A stretch of 64,000 nucleotides of DNA from Schistocerca nitens (GCF_023898315.1 NC_064614.1:383407348-383471347); one strand, 5' to 3'; numbered from the stretch's first letter, positions 43,139 through 53,190 are shown. Program-made: numbers and translations. Notes: generated by a model from the letters alone, not told the origin.

Positions 43139-44506
43139 TATTACTGCATAACAGATGGAAAACATAGCATATGGCTATAGACAGACAGATGCTGAATAAC
43201 ACATGTTTGGCTGTCAAAAGAGCAATGCATGGAGTCTTCAAATACTACCATAGCAGAATACTGTCAAATGATATTTCACAAAACCCAAAGAAATTTTGGC
43301 TGTATTAAAGGCAGTTAGTGGCACCAAAGTTAGTGTCCAGTCCCTAGTGAATGAGACTGGAACTGAATTGAGGGTAGCAAAGCAAAAGCTGAAATGCTTA
43401 ACTCTGTTTTCAAAGGTTCCTTTACAAAGGAAAACCCACAAAAATTGCCTCAATTTAATCCTCAAACCACTGAAAAGGTGAATGAAATAAGTATTAGTGT
43501 CAATGGTGTTGAGAAACAGCTGAAATCATTAAAACTGAACAAAGCTACAGGGCCTGATCGAATCTGTCAGATTCTATACTGAATTTGTGGCTGACATAGA
43601 CCTCTTTTAACTATAATCTATTGTAGATGCCTTGAACAAAAATCTGTACCCACTTCTTGGAAAAGAGCAATGGTCACACCCAAATACCAGGAGGGTTGTA
43701 GAAATGATCCACAAAACTACAGTCTGATAAAGTACTGTGTAAAAGAAGCTGCATAAATATTCAATCTGATAAGATAAGATTTCAAATGGGTGCAGAGACT
43801 GGCAACTTCCTATAAAACTGAAAAATTAAAATAAACATAGTGTCCTATGACTCACTGTTGGAATTGGCAGACTCATACAAATACCTGTACCTGGGTGCAA
43901 CACTTTGTAAGGATATGAAATGCAATGATCACATAGCCTCAGCTGTGGATAAGGCAGGTGGTAGACTTCAGTTAATAGGTAGAATACTGGGGAAGTGCCA
44001 TCAGTCTACAAAGGAGGTTGCTTACAAATTACCCATGTGACCAGTTCTATATATTGCTCAAGTGTGTTGGACCCATACCATATGGGACTAATTGAGGATA
44101 TTGAACATATACAGACAAGGGCAGCAAGAATGGCCATAGGTTTGTTTAATCCATGGGAGATTGTCACAGAGATACTGAAACAACTGAACTGGAAGACTCT
44201 TGAAGACAAACGTAAACTATCCCGAGTAAGTCTGCTAATGAAGTTTCAAGAAACAGCTTTAAATGATGCCTCTAGGAATATATTACAACCCCTTATGTAT
44301 GGTTCACATACAGGTTCTGATGATAAGATTAGAATAAATACAGCACAAATAGAGGCATTCAAACAACCATTCTTCCTGCACTCCATTGGTGAATGGAAAG
44401 GGAAGAAACCCTAATAACTGTCACAACAAGACGTACACTCTGTCATGCACTTCATGGAGCTTGCAGAATATAGATCTACATCTATACTATCTATATGTAG
44501 ATGCAG
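42954..44506 (+). repeat. Left arm of long inverted repeat
   Basis: Starting at GAATTTGAAAGAGAG and ending at GTAGATGCAG, this segment is the reverse complement of 45554-47077 with few differences; about 4 substitutions occur in the 170 bp from 43169 that I compared closely. The only sizeable difference is a 30-bp segment at 43139-43168 present here and absent from the right arm. It spans the junction between an RTE-like LINE (minus strand) and a CR1/Jockey-like LINE (plus strand). Confidence 0.93.
43169..44506 (+). pseudogene. CR1/Jockey-like LINE, RT and 3' end
   Basis: Blocks in order: LKAVSGTKVSVQSLVNETGT, LNKATGPDRICQ (RT start, 43540), a decayed Y-SLIK, SYDSLLELADSYKYLYLGAT (about 43840-43900), HIASAVDKAGGRLQLIGRIL, IEDIEHIQTRAARMAIGLFN and FKQPFFLHSIGEWKGKKP then stop. 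It ends in a short ATGTAGATG-type tail at 44506. The RT catalytic middle is missing (about 43740-43830). It probably belongs to the same insertion as 36930-37829, now separated by the piggyBac stack. Confidence 0.78.
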
Positions 44507-45390
44507 AAACAGATCTGTGGGATTGTTTCTGCCGGTCACATCTAAGCCAAAATTTGGTATAAAACAAGGCAAATTAAATTATTTACGTTTGTAGTGATTT
44601 CATGGTTTAAATTGTGAAGTAGTTTGGTCTTAACTGTGGAGGGAGGTTAACTGTGTTCGTATTTTGTCTTTTCCTATTTCATAAAAGATAGTAAATCACA
44701 TGATGAACACACTTAGGAATCCTAATTTAGTATCTGTATTTGATTTAAGAGGTAAGAGTTGAATTACTAGGCATTCAATCCAATGAGCCGGTACCCCAGA
44801 TCAAAATTTTGGATTAAGTTCTATGTCAGTAAGACAGAAAAAGAAATCAAATTCAACCACTTACCTGGTGCTGTGATGAATATTCAACTTAGTATTGTGG
44901 AATATACAGAAAAGATGAAATCATATCCCCAACATTAATCTTATAAATTATTCTAAAGGTTAAAGTAATTGTGGTAGGCTGTACATAATTGGGTTGGTAC
45001 ATTCCATAAATTGTATAATTGCTAATTGAGGAATAACCAAGCAGCATTTGTACGTTCTGTGTATTTAATTGGATAAAGCACGAGCTCTGTACTACCATTA
45101 CATGTTAGTAACCAAATCCAAACTGTAATTCATTACGTAAACAATATGAAAGACATTATTGTTATTGAAGTTCAGAATGACTTTCTTATCCGTTTTTTAC
45201 ATATTGTAAATTTTAATTGTAACATCAAAATTGTAGAAAATTAATAATGCTTTATTTTGGAAGGTATTGTTAAAATTCTATGTAAATCGATGCAGTGAGG
45301 CTGCAAGTTAGTGGTTGAGTTGTTTTGTCAGTCAGTTTTGAAGTTACTTTTGGAAGTCAAAGAGATCAGTGAAGTCTGTCCGTGATTTGT
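44507..45390. other. Spacer of the inverted repeat, unassigned
   Basis: AT-rich DNA between the arms with no recognisable protein or terminal repeats. The minus-strand open stretch 44889-45098 has no known motif. Confidence 0.4.
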
Positions 45391-45554
45391 TTACATACCA
45401 ACAATTAAAGGGAACAGCCATGGGTACCAGGATGGCCCCCTCGTACGCCAACCTGTTCATGGGTCACTTAGAGGAAGCCTTCTTGGTTACCCAGGCCTGC
45501 CAACCCAAAGTTTGGTACAGTTTTATTGATGATATCTTCATGATCTGTACTCAC
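45391..45554 (+). pseudogene. Penelope-like element (P4), RT part before the insertion
   Basis: The translation YQQLKGTAMGTRMAPSYANL, FMGHLEEAFLVTQ, then PKVWYSFIDDIFMICTH is the PLE polymerase around its catalytic IDD. It ends at 45554. The last 54 bp (45501-45554) recur at 47078-47131 with 4 mismatches, where the same PLE continues, so the intervening DNA is an insertion. Confidence 0.82.
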
Positions 45555-47077
45555 TGCATCTACATATAGATAGTATAGATGTAGATCTATATTCTGCAAG
45601 CTCCATGAAGTGCATGACAGAGTGTACGTCTTGTTGTGACAGTTATTAGGGTTTCTTCCCTTTCCATTCACCAATGGAGTGCAGGAAGAATGGTTGTTTG
45701 AATGCCTCTATTTGTGCTGTATTTATTCTAATCTTATCATCAGAACCTGTATGTGAGCCATACATAAGGGGTTGTAATATATTCCTAGAGGCATCATTTA
45801 AAGCTGTTTCTTGAAACTTCATTAGCAGACTTACTCGGGATAGTTTACTTTTGTCTTCAAGAGTCTTCCAGTTCAATTGCTTCAGTATCTCTGTGACAAT
45901 CTCCCATGGATTAAACAAACCTATGGCCATTCTTGCTGCCCTTGTCTGTATATGTTCAATATCCTCAATTAGTCCTATATGGTATGGGTCCCACATACTT
46001 GAGCAATTTTATAGAACTGGTCACATGAGTGATTTGTAAGCAACCTCCTTTGTAGACTGATGGCACTTCCCCAGTATTCTACCTATTAACTGAAGTCTAC
46101 CACCTGCCTTATCCACAGCTGAGGCTATGTGATCATTGCATTTCATATCCTTACAAAGTGTTGCACCCAGGTACAGGTATTTGTATGAGTCTGCCAATTC
46201 CAACAGTGAGTCATAGGACACTATGTTTATTTTAATTTTTCAGTTTTGTAGGAAGTTGCCAGTCTCTGCACCCATTTGAAATCTTATCTTATCAGATTGA
46301 ATATTTATGCAGCTTCTTTTACACAGTACTTTATCAGACTGTAGTTTTGTGGATCATTTCTACAACCCTCCTGGTATTTGGGTGTGACCATTGCTCTTTT
46401 CCAAGAAGTGGGTACAGATTTTTGTTCAAGGCATCTACAATAGATTATAGTTAAAAGAGGTCTATGTCAGCCACAAATTCAGTATAGAATCTGACAGATT
46501 CGATCAGGCCCTGTAGCTTTGTTCAGTTTTAATGATTTCAGCTGTTTCTCAACACCATTGACACTAATACTTATTTCATTCACCTTTTCAGTGGTTTGAG
46601 GATTAAATTGAGGCAATTTTTGTGGGTTTTCCTTTGTAAAGGAACCTTTGAAAACAGAGTTAAGCATTTCAGCTTTTGCTTTGCTACCCTCAATTCAGTT
46701 CCAGTCTCATTCACTAGGGACTGGACACTAACTTTGGTGCCACTAACTGCATTTAATACAGCCAAAATTTCTTTGGGTTTTGTGAAATATCATTTGACAG
46801 TATTCTGCTATGGTAGTAATTGAAGACTCCATGCATTGCTCTTTTGACAGCCAAACATGTTTTATTCAGCATCTGGCTGTCTATAGCCATATGATAGAAG
46901 CCAACCTCAGGGAAGATCAGGTTGGATTCTGTAGAAATGATGGAACATGTGAGGCAATACTGACCCTATGGCTTACCTTAGAAGATAGAAAAGGGGAAGG
47001 GAAAACTACATTTCTAGCATTTGTAGACTCAGAGAAAGCTTTTGACAATATTGACCGGAATACTCTCTTTCAAATTC
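45554..47077 (-). repeat. Right arm of long inverted repeat, inserted in PLE P4
   Basis: The reverse complement of 42954-44506. It carries the CR1/Jockey-like LINE on the minus strand (46892 down to 45554, with its 3' tail at 45554) joined at 46892/46893 to 185 bp of RTE-like LINE on the plus strand (EANLREDQVGFCRNDGTCEA, then FLAFVDSEKAFDNID). The LINE lesions seen in the left arm are shared, for example the ATG-TGA following the AYK codons, so it is a copy of that locus and not an independent LINE insertion. Confidence 0.9.
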
Positions 47078-48175
47078 CAACCCAAAGTTTGGTACAGATT
47101 TATTGATGACATCTTCATGATGTGGACTCACAGTGAAGAACAACTCCAGAATTTCCTCTCCAACCTCAACTCCTTTGGTTCCATCAGATTCACCTGGTCC
47201 TACTCCAAATACCACGCCACTTTCCTTGACATTGACCTCCATCTGTCCAATGGCCAGCTTCACACGTCCGTCCACATTAAACCCACCAACAAGCAACAGT
47301 ACCTCCATTATGACAGCTGCCACCCATTCCACATCAAATGGTCCCTTCCCTACAGCCTAGGTCTTCATGGCAAACGAATCTGCTCCAGTCCGGAATCCCT
47401 GAACCGTTACACCAACAACCTGACAGCAGCTTTCGCATCCCGCAACTACCCTCCCGACCTGGTACAGAAGCAAATAACCAGAGCCACTTCCTCATCCCCT
47501 CAAACCCAGAGCCTCCCACAGAAGAACCACAAAAGTGCCCCATTTGTGACAGGATACTTTCTGGGACTGGACCAGACTCTGAATGTGGCTCTCCAGCAGG
47601 GATACGACTTCCTCAAATCCTGCCCTGAAATGAGATCCATCCTTCATGAAATCCTCCCCACTCCACTAAGAGTAACTTTCCGCCGTCCACCTAACCTTCA
47701 TAACCTGTTAGTTCATCCCTATGAAATCCCCAAACCACCTTCCCTACCCTCTGGCTCCTACCCTTGTAACCGCCCCCGGTGTAAAACCTGTCCCATTCAC
47801 CCTCCCACCACCACCTACTCCAGTCCTGTAACCCGGAAGGTGTACACGATAAAAGGCAGAGCCACATGTGAAAGCACCCACGTGATTTACCAACTGACCT
47901 GCCTACACTGTGATGCATTCTATGTGGGAATGACCAGCAACAAACTGTCCATTCCCATGAATGGACACAGGCAGACAGTGTTTGTTGGTAATGAGGATCA
48001 CCCTGTGGCTAAACATGCCTTGGTGCACGGCCAGCACATCTTGGCACAGTGTTACACTGTCCGGGTTATCTGGATACTTCCCACTAACACCAACCTATCC
48101 GAACTCCGAAGATGGGAACTTGCTCTTCAATATATCCTCTCTTCCCGTTACCCACCAGGCCTCAATCTCCGCTAA
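47078..48175 (+). CDS. PLE reverse transcriptase C-terminal part plus GIY-YIG endonuclease
   Basis: Uninterrupted for 365 codons after the insertion junction. The open frame formally extends back to an ATG at 47042 in the inserted LINE DNA, which is coincidental. Features: PKVWYRFIDDIFMMWTH with the catalytic Asp pair at 47105-47110, YHATFLDIDLHLSNGQLHTS, VHIKPTNKQQYLHYDSCHP and RYTNNLTAAFASRNYP. A CPRCKTCP-like Cys cluster near 47770-47795 (NRPRCKTCPIH) precedes the GIY-YIG domain: STHVIYQLTC (GIY position, 47882-47890), FYVGMT (YIG position, 47921-47929), then NGHRQ and HPVAKHALVHG. PLE proteins copy their RNA and nick target DNA. The N-terminal polymerase part is separated by the 1.5-kb insertion, so no intact protein is encoded. 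Confidence 0.85.
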   Translation, partial: QPKVWYRFIDDIFMMWTHSEEQLQNFLSNLNSFGSIRFTWSYSKYHATFLDIDLHLSNGQLHTSVHIKPTNKQQYLHYDSCHPFHIKWSLPYSLGLHGKRICSSPESLNRYTNNLTAAFASRNYPPDLVQKQITRATSSSPQTQSLPQKNHKSAPFVTGYFLGLDQTLNVALQQGYDFLKSCPEMRSILHEILPTPLRVTFRRPPNLHNLLVHPYEIPKPPSLPSGSYPCNRPRCKTCPIHPPTTTYSSPVTRKVYTIKGRATCESTHVIYQLTCLHCDAFYVGMTSNKLSIPMNGHRQTVFVGNEDHPVAKHALVHGQHILAQCYTVRVIWILPTNTNLSELRRWELALQYILSSRYPPGLNLR

Positions 48176-48453
48176 TTTCAAGTTGCCGCCACTCATAGCT
48201 CACCTGTCATTCAACAACATCTTTGCCTCTGCACTTCCGCCTCGACTGGCATCTCTGTCCAAACTCTTTGTCTTTGAATATGTCTGCTTGTGTCTGTATA
48301 TGTGTGGATGGATATGTGTGTGTGTGTGTGTGCGCGAGTGTATACCCGTCCTTTTTCCCAAGGTAAGTCTTTCCGGTCCCGGGATTGGAATGACTCCTTA
48401 CCCTCTCCCTTAAAACCCACATCCTTTCATTTTTCCCTCTCCTTCCATCTTTC

Positions 48454-48480
48454 CTGACGAAGCAACCGTTGGTTGCGAAA
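48454..48480 (+). ncRNA. Hammerhead-ribozyme-like core in PLE P4 tail
   Basis: CTGACGA (48454-48460), A, then GCAACC (48462-48467), GTT loop, GGTTGC (48471-48476), GAAA (48477-48480), followed by GCTAG. This is the complete hammerhead core CUGANGA, a perfect 6-bp stem II, and GAAA. Hammerheads are known from Penelope-like elements, where they would cut multimeric or read-through transcripts. Stems I and III and the cleavage site could not be assigned by eye, so catalytic activity is inferred only. Confidence 0.55.
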
Positions 48481-48577
48481 GCTAGAATTTTGTTTGTATG
48501 TTTGTGTTTGTTTGTGTGTCTATCGACCTGCCAGCGCTTTCGTTGGGTAAGTCACATCATCTTTGTTTTTAGATAAA

Positions 48578-48914
48578 TAGTGTAATTGGATAGATAAAAA
48601 CATTGACTCTCCATGCAGTGGCAAAAAACACACATAAAAGATGGTTGTAATTAGGCAAGATTTCGGAACCAGTGGCTCCCTCTTCAGGCAGAAGGATTGA
48701 AGAGGAAGGGGTGAAGGAAAAGGACTGGAGAGGTCTAGCAAAAGGGGCAGATTTCAGGAAATTCACCCAGAACTGCAGGTCAGGGGAGACTCACCAGACA
48801 GGATGAGAAGGAAAGACTGCTACAGGCTCCAAAAGCTTGCCTAATTATAACCTCCTTTAGTATGTGTTTTGCCATTGCTTGGTTAGTAGATTTTTTATCC
48901 ATCCAATTATATTA
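48578..48914. repeat. Tail-to-tail pair of PLE 3' ends (fold-back)
   Basis: The left part (48578-48824, minus strand) is a PLE tail like that of P2: terminus complementary to ATCTATCCAATTAC, the block CATCTTTTATGTGTGTTTTT, a hammerhead-like core at 48661-48687, and pyrimidine-rich 3' untranslated sequence. The right part (48825-48914, plus strand) is a second copy of the terminal about 90 bp (GGCTCCAAAAGCTTGCCTAA, then TATGTGTTTTGCC, then TTTATCCATCCAATTATATT). The two ends form an inverted repeat of about 85 bp. The right copy starts within what would be the 3' strand of hammerhead stem II. Confidence 0.75.
48661..48687 (-). ncRNA. Hammerhead-ribozyme-like core in inverted PLE tail
   Basis: On the minus strand: CTGAAGA (48687-48681), then GGAGCC, ACT and GGTTCC (stem II with one G-U pair), then GAAA (48664-48661). 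An intact core, of the same stem II family as 3771-3800, which differs in loop (AGT) and has lost the G of GAAA. Confidence 0.5.
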
Positions 48915-49779
48915 ATTCATTAACCTTGTAATACAGAATAATTTATACCTCTGTTTTGTGAATTTTTTGTAATATCATTGATAAAGAAAATGGACAAACA
49001 AGTTCAGCCCTACATAAATCCTACAGATCCAATCAATGTACATTTGGGAAACCTGAACTGTTGCTATGACAACTTCTTTGACCCGTATAAATTTAATTTC
49101 GCTAAAATTAAACAAATATCCAAAAACCAAGCTAAAACAAAAATTCTGATTGAATAAATCTGTAACGTACAAACTGAATTACCTAATACTGATGCCAAAG
49201 GACAAACTGACCTAGTAAGTCACATGGAAAATATTGTTAAGAGCACATCTGCAAATAGTGATGTTAACAATGTATCCAATCTGAATGGTATGTTTGTACC
49301 ACAAGCTTGAAACAGCATGCAACTAAGCCCCAGCACCAAAGTACTATTAAGAGAAGGTGCAACACCCTTGATTGTGAATACAACCATGGAAAAAAAATCA
49401 TGTAACATCAGCACTTCAGTGTATTGCACCAGATAAAAATAATGTGTACCTGGTTGTATATAATTGGTCATTCAAAGGAATTTTACCCCATGCACCCATT
49501 CATCGAGCACAGTACAGAAAATTTGTTGTGAGTGATTACATGCATGCTGACACAGTGCTCTGGTTAATAGAAACTGTGGACAATGGCAAAACATACAAGG
49601 ATTTTGACTGATTGTATCTCACAAGATACTAGTTCCAAGGAGTGCAATATAGCTTTCATACAGAACTATCCTTTAAGGAAATAATAATAATACTGCACCA
49701 CAAAAGAATTATTGGAATGGGGTGGAAATCAGTATATTTGATGTACATATGTGGACAAATAAGCGATTTCAATTCCAAA
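48915..49779 (+). pseudogene. Coding-like sequence of unknown family
   Basis: From an ATG at 48990 one frame reads MDKQVQPYINPTDPINVHLG and FDPYKFNFAKIKQISKNQAK, stops after 56 codons, and continues in the same frame past the stop as ICNVQTELPNTDAKGQTDLV up to 49310. A second stretch at 49490-49605 reads LPHAPIHRAQYRKFVVSDYM. The continuity across one stop and the non-repetitive composition suggest a decayed protein gene, perhaps a LINE ORF1 or other element protein. I do not recognise it. Confidence 0.3.
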
Positions 49780-50990
49780 AGAACTGAATGATTTATTCAA
49801 GTGAAAGCACTTCACAAATTGAGCAAGTCAAAAACATATTGGTCCACTCCTGGCCCTTACGCATGCAGTTATTCAGCTTGGGACTGATTAATAGGGTTGT
49901 TGGATGTCCTGAGGTATATCTTGCCAAATTCTGTCCAATTGGCACACTATATCATCAAAATCCTGAACTGGTCGGGCTCATAATGCTCCAAATGATCTCA
50001 ATTTGGGAGAGACCCAAGGACCTTGCTGACCATGGTAGGATTTGGCAAGCAAGAAGACAAGCAGTAGAAACCCTCGCCATGTGTGAATGGGCATTATCTT
50101 TCTAAAATGTATACCCAGAATGGCTTGCCATGAACGGCAACAAAATACAACAAAGAATATAAGTGATGTACTGCTGTGCTATAACGGTGCCGCAGATGAC
50201 AACCAAAGGGATCTTGCTATGAAATGAAATGGCACCCCAGACCATCACTCCTGGTTGTCAGGCTGTATGGCGGGTGACATTCAGATTGTATCCCACCGCT
50301 GTCTAGCACATCTCCAGACACGTCTTCCCTCGTCATGGGGGGTCAGTTTGAAATGGATCTCTTCACTGAAGACAATTCTACTACAGTCAGTGAGATTCCA
50401 TGACAAAACTGCAAACAGGCTTGTTGGCGTACAGAGGTCCATCACAGTCGGCACAAGGGGTGATGTGAACTCAACCCCCTTACTGTGAGCCATTTATTAA
50501 TAGTCCTTGTAGTTACTGAAGCAAAAGCTGCATGTCACATCAATGATGATCTGGAGCTCTGAGTGTCTCTCTGATGACTGCTCAGTCTCCACAGTCTGTC
50601 ATCTCTCTGGGTTGATCAATTCCTTCTTGAGACTGTGATCGGTTGTGGTCATCCACTCCTGCCAATATCATCAAATAGTGGCATCACTTGTATTCATTAC
50701 TCTAACAGGCTTCTTTGAGCCTAACTACACATCCTCTCTAAAATGCCGACATCTGCTTACACTGTTCAGGTGCTTGTCTGCAAGGCAGAGTTGCCATCCA
50801 GCTGAGCACAGAGGATGAACGTCATAGATATTTTATACCCTGGTACTGACATGTCCCCGGTTTATTATTCTTGCCAGCTGCATGGTGAAATTGCACTGCA
50901 GCATCACACATTTGTCCACGGGCTCCTAAAGTTTACAGTTGCATTTTCCGTCGAAACCATTTGAATTATAATAATTTGTGAACAATTTGC
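49780..50990 (-). pseudogene. Tc1-like transposon remnant
   Basis: The sequence reads as a decayed Tc1-family element whose transposase lies on the minus strand. The C-terminal region falls near 49850-50050. The middle near 50290-50400 reads DCSRIVFSEEIHFKLTPHDE and GRRVWRCARQRWD, resembling the Tc1 block around FSDESRF and R-VWR. The HTH lies toward 50600-50700. Stops and deletions are extensive and I could not pair reliable terminal repeats, so the limits are approximate. Confidence 0.6.
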
Positions 50991-51020
50991 ATAAATCTTT
51001 CGTGGTCCATGTCTTTTCTC

Positions 51021-51036
51021 CCCCCCCCCCCCCCTT
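51021..51036. repeat. Poly-C tract
   Basis: A run of 16 C residues after TTTTCT; short homopolymer. Confidence 0.9.
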
Positions 51037-51039
51037 TAT

Positions 51040-51799
51040 CTTAGATTGCATTTAATCCAGAACACTGCAAATAAGTGCCAGGGGGTGCCTTCAGTGCAAT
51101 TTAAAAAATATATTAATAAAACTAAATACTATGGTAAGGCAATAACAAACCAGGATGCACTTTCTATTCTGAAGGGAAAGTTACCTGTCAACGTAAGGGC
51201 AAAAGCTAATAACTATACCAGACAATGATCTTTATATTTTTATGCCTGTACTAGATAATATTTACATGATACATGATGATGTGTGGGCAGGATAAAATAC
51301 ACTGTTCCAGTAACTACAGAATTATAATTGGTCACACAACCACTGCAACAAAGTCTCAGAGTGAGGGGAAAATCGTAGATGGCCCAAAGAACAGCACCGA
51401 TCAAATGGATTTTCTCATTTGCATAGCTACAATCCACAAGGCAACATGCAACAAAAACAACTGAAACCAAGAGAACATGAGTGACAACAACCGTTCCTAT
51501 CATCCTGCAAATTGTGTGGCAGTACCAGCATGAAAATAGGTACAATTCAGGAAACAACAACAACAACAGTGGATACAGATCAAGAAGACTGAAACTGGAG
51601 TGACTGTAAATAAAGTTGTCCCCAACTTGAGCCACCACAGTTCAAAAAATTGGATGCGGCCAGCAAGTGACCCACTGGCTCGGCATTTGTGAATGACAAG
51701 GGCACGCAACAGGTGATTAATGTAATTAGGTATGATGACAGAGTAGGCACATGAGACAAGTTTTGCCATGAGGACACTGATTGCACTAAAGACATGGAA
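51040..51799. other. Unassigned; possible gag-side remnant of the following Gypsy
   Basis: An open frame 51046-51228 encodes a lysine-rich 60-residue piece (FKKYINKTKYYGKAITNQ). The minus-strand frame 51240-51638 encodes hydrophobic, cysteine-rich sequence with no recognisable family, and is more likely the complement of decayed element DNA. Nothing here can be named. Confidence 0.3.
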
Positions 51800-53190
51800 C
51801 CTGAAGATCAGTTTACAACTAAGACAACTGTTAACAGGTTACCAGTTTTGGTAATCTTAGACACTGATGCACAATTAAATGCTCTCTTTTCTGGACTATT
51901 GGAGAGGATTTGTCAATGACAGGAAGAACTTGCACTCCTGTGAGTGGATGTAAGATCGTGGGAGCAGTTAGCCTCAAATCTAAGCCCATATAAGTCCAGG
52001 TCCAGTTACAAACCAAATTAGGGAAATTATGTTTTCTCCTGCATTCCTCATACAAGAACCAACTGTATTGTAAGAATCAATTTTCTTAACAAGAGTAACA
52101 CAATTTTCAATCTTTCTGCTGGCAAATTGTGTGTTAGTATTGGTTGTCATGATGCTACTATTGATTTCATTAGTGCAATATTGGATCATGGGGAATTTTG
52201 CCAGGGAGTTAAAATAACGTTGTAGGAGAGTTCACTGATGCTAGCCAGTTGATGGTAACAGTAACAACATGGATGTATTGGGTGCTATAAACTAGAAATT
52301 TAGTGAATTGGATTGTCACCATGCTATCCAAAGAATGGAACTACAACCAGTACCAACATTTTGTGATACAGTCTTTGAAGACTGTCCCCTCATTATCCAT
52401 GGATATGAATGTAAAATAGGTAGGAACCCTCACAAGACCAACTGTCATGCTTCTACTCTGTTCCTTGGGCAAAATGATATGCAGGAATTAAAGAGAATAG
52501 AAAAATGATGGGGCATATTTGTACCCTAAAAAATTTCGTATTGCAGTCCATCGCTTGCTGTCTGCAAGCCAGGTGGTAGCTTATGTCAAGTGACTGATGC
52601 AAGGCCCATAAACAAAATATCAGTTCCAGTCAGAACCCAAGAAGAAAACTTGGAAGAAATAATTCAGAGCTTCTAGGGTGTAAAGTATCTGTCTAGTATT
52701 TACTTTAAAAACTTCATACTGGCAGATAACTCTTACCAAATAGTTGTTCTAATTGCTGCTTTCGTTTTTGTTGCTAAAAGCTACCAGTTTCCTGTATTGC
52801 CATTTAGCTTGAATGTAAGCTCTCACATATTCACATCCACTCTTTATACAGTACTAGGAACCGGGTTATTATGTAGAGTAACTTTGTTTCTTGATGACTT
52901 GCTGACAGTTACGGTACACCTATCTGATCAGAACATCTTGTATTACTGGACAAAGTTCTACAAAAATTTAAAGAGGCTGGAGTCACAGCAAATCTACAAA
53001 AATCTAAGTTTGTACATGATAACATTTCTTGAACATATTATTACTCTAGAAGGAACTGAACCTGACAGTGAAAAATTAAGTTCAGTCAATAATTTTCTGA
53101 TCCCCAGATCTATAAAGCTATTGAAACCTTTCCTTGGACTTATATCATTTTATTGTGGGTTCATTCCAAATCAATTATAAAAAAGTGAAG
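51800..53190 (+). pseudogene. Ty3/Gypsy protease and reverse transcriptase relic
   Basis: The plus strand contains a retropepsin-like active-site block VILDTDAQLNALF (about 51847-51885; the usual DTG is mutated to DTD). RT blocks follow: PSLAVCKPGGSLCQVTDARP (52545-52605), INKISVP, SYQFPVLPFSLN (position of F--MPFGL-N, 52780-52813), FLDDLL with the catalytic Asp pair near 52892-52897, EHIITLEGTEPDSEKL (H--G----GI--DP-K-) and LKPFLGLISFYCGFIPN. The order and content are those of a Ty3/Gypsy pol. Stops and frame changes are numerous. No LTRs identified. Confidence 0.78.

Larger units (their letters stand above)
47078..48575 (+). mobile_element. Penelope-like retroelement (P4), best preserved copy
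   Basis: It resumes with the 54-bp repeated RT segment and runs through the polymerase C-terminus, the GIY-YIG endonuclease and a 3' untranslated region. The tail includes a GT run (48318-48332), a hammerhead-like core at 48454-48480, and a terminus reading GGTAAGTCACATCATCTTTG near 48544 and ending about 48575. An imperfect hairpin with GGTAAG and CTTACC arms lies at about 48362-48404. It is followed at once by an inverted PLE tail at 48578. Confidence 0.85.

Noticed and set aside
42954-47077. Terminal inverted repeats of one large DNA transposon
   Set aside because: The arms are internal LINE fragments, the outer ends show no transposon termini, and only the right arm has a flanking direct duplication.
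51240-51638. 132-codon minus-strand frame with hydrophobic, Cys-rich sequence
   Set aside because: No domain or conserved motif, no ordered gene structure, and it overlaps the region upstream of a plus-strand Gypsy relic. Could not be called a gene.
51800-53190. Endogenous retrovirus with envelope
   Set aside because: Only protease- and RT-like blocks are visible; no envelope-like frame, LTRs or primer-binding site were found.
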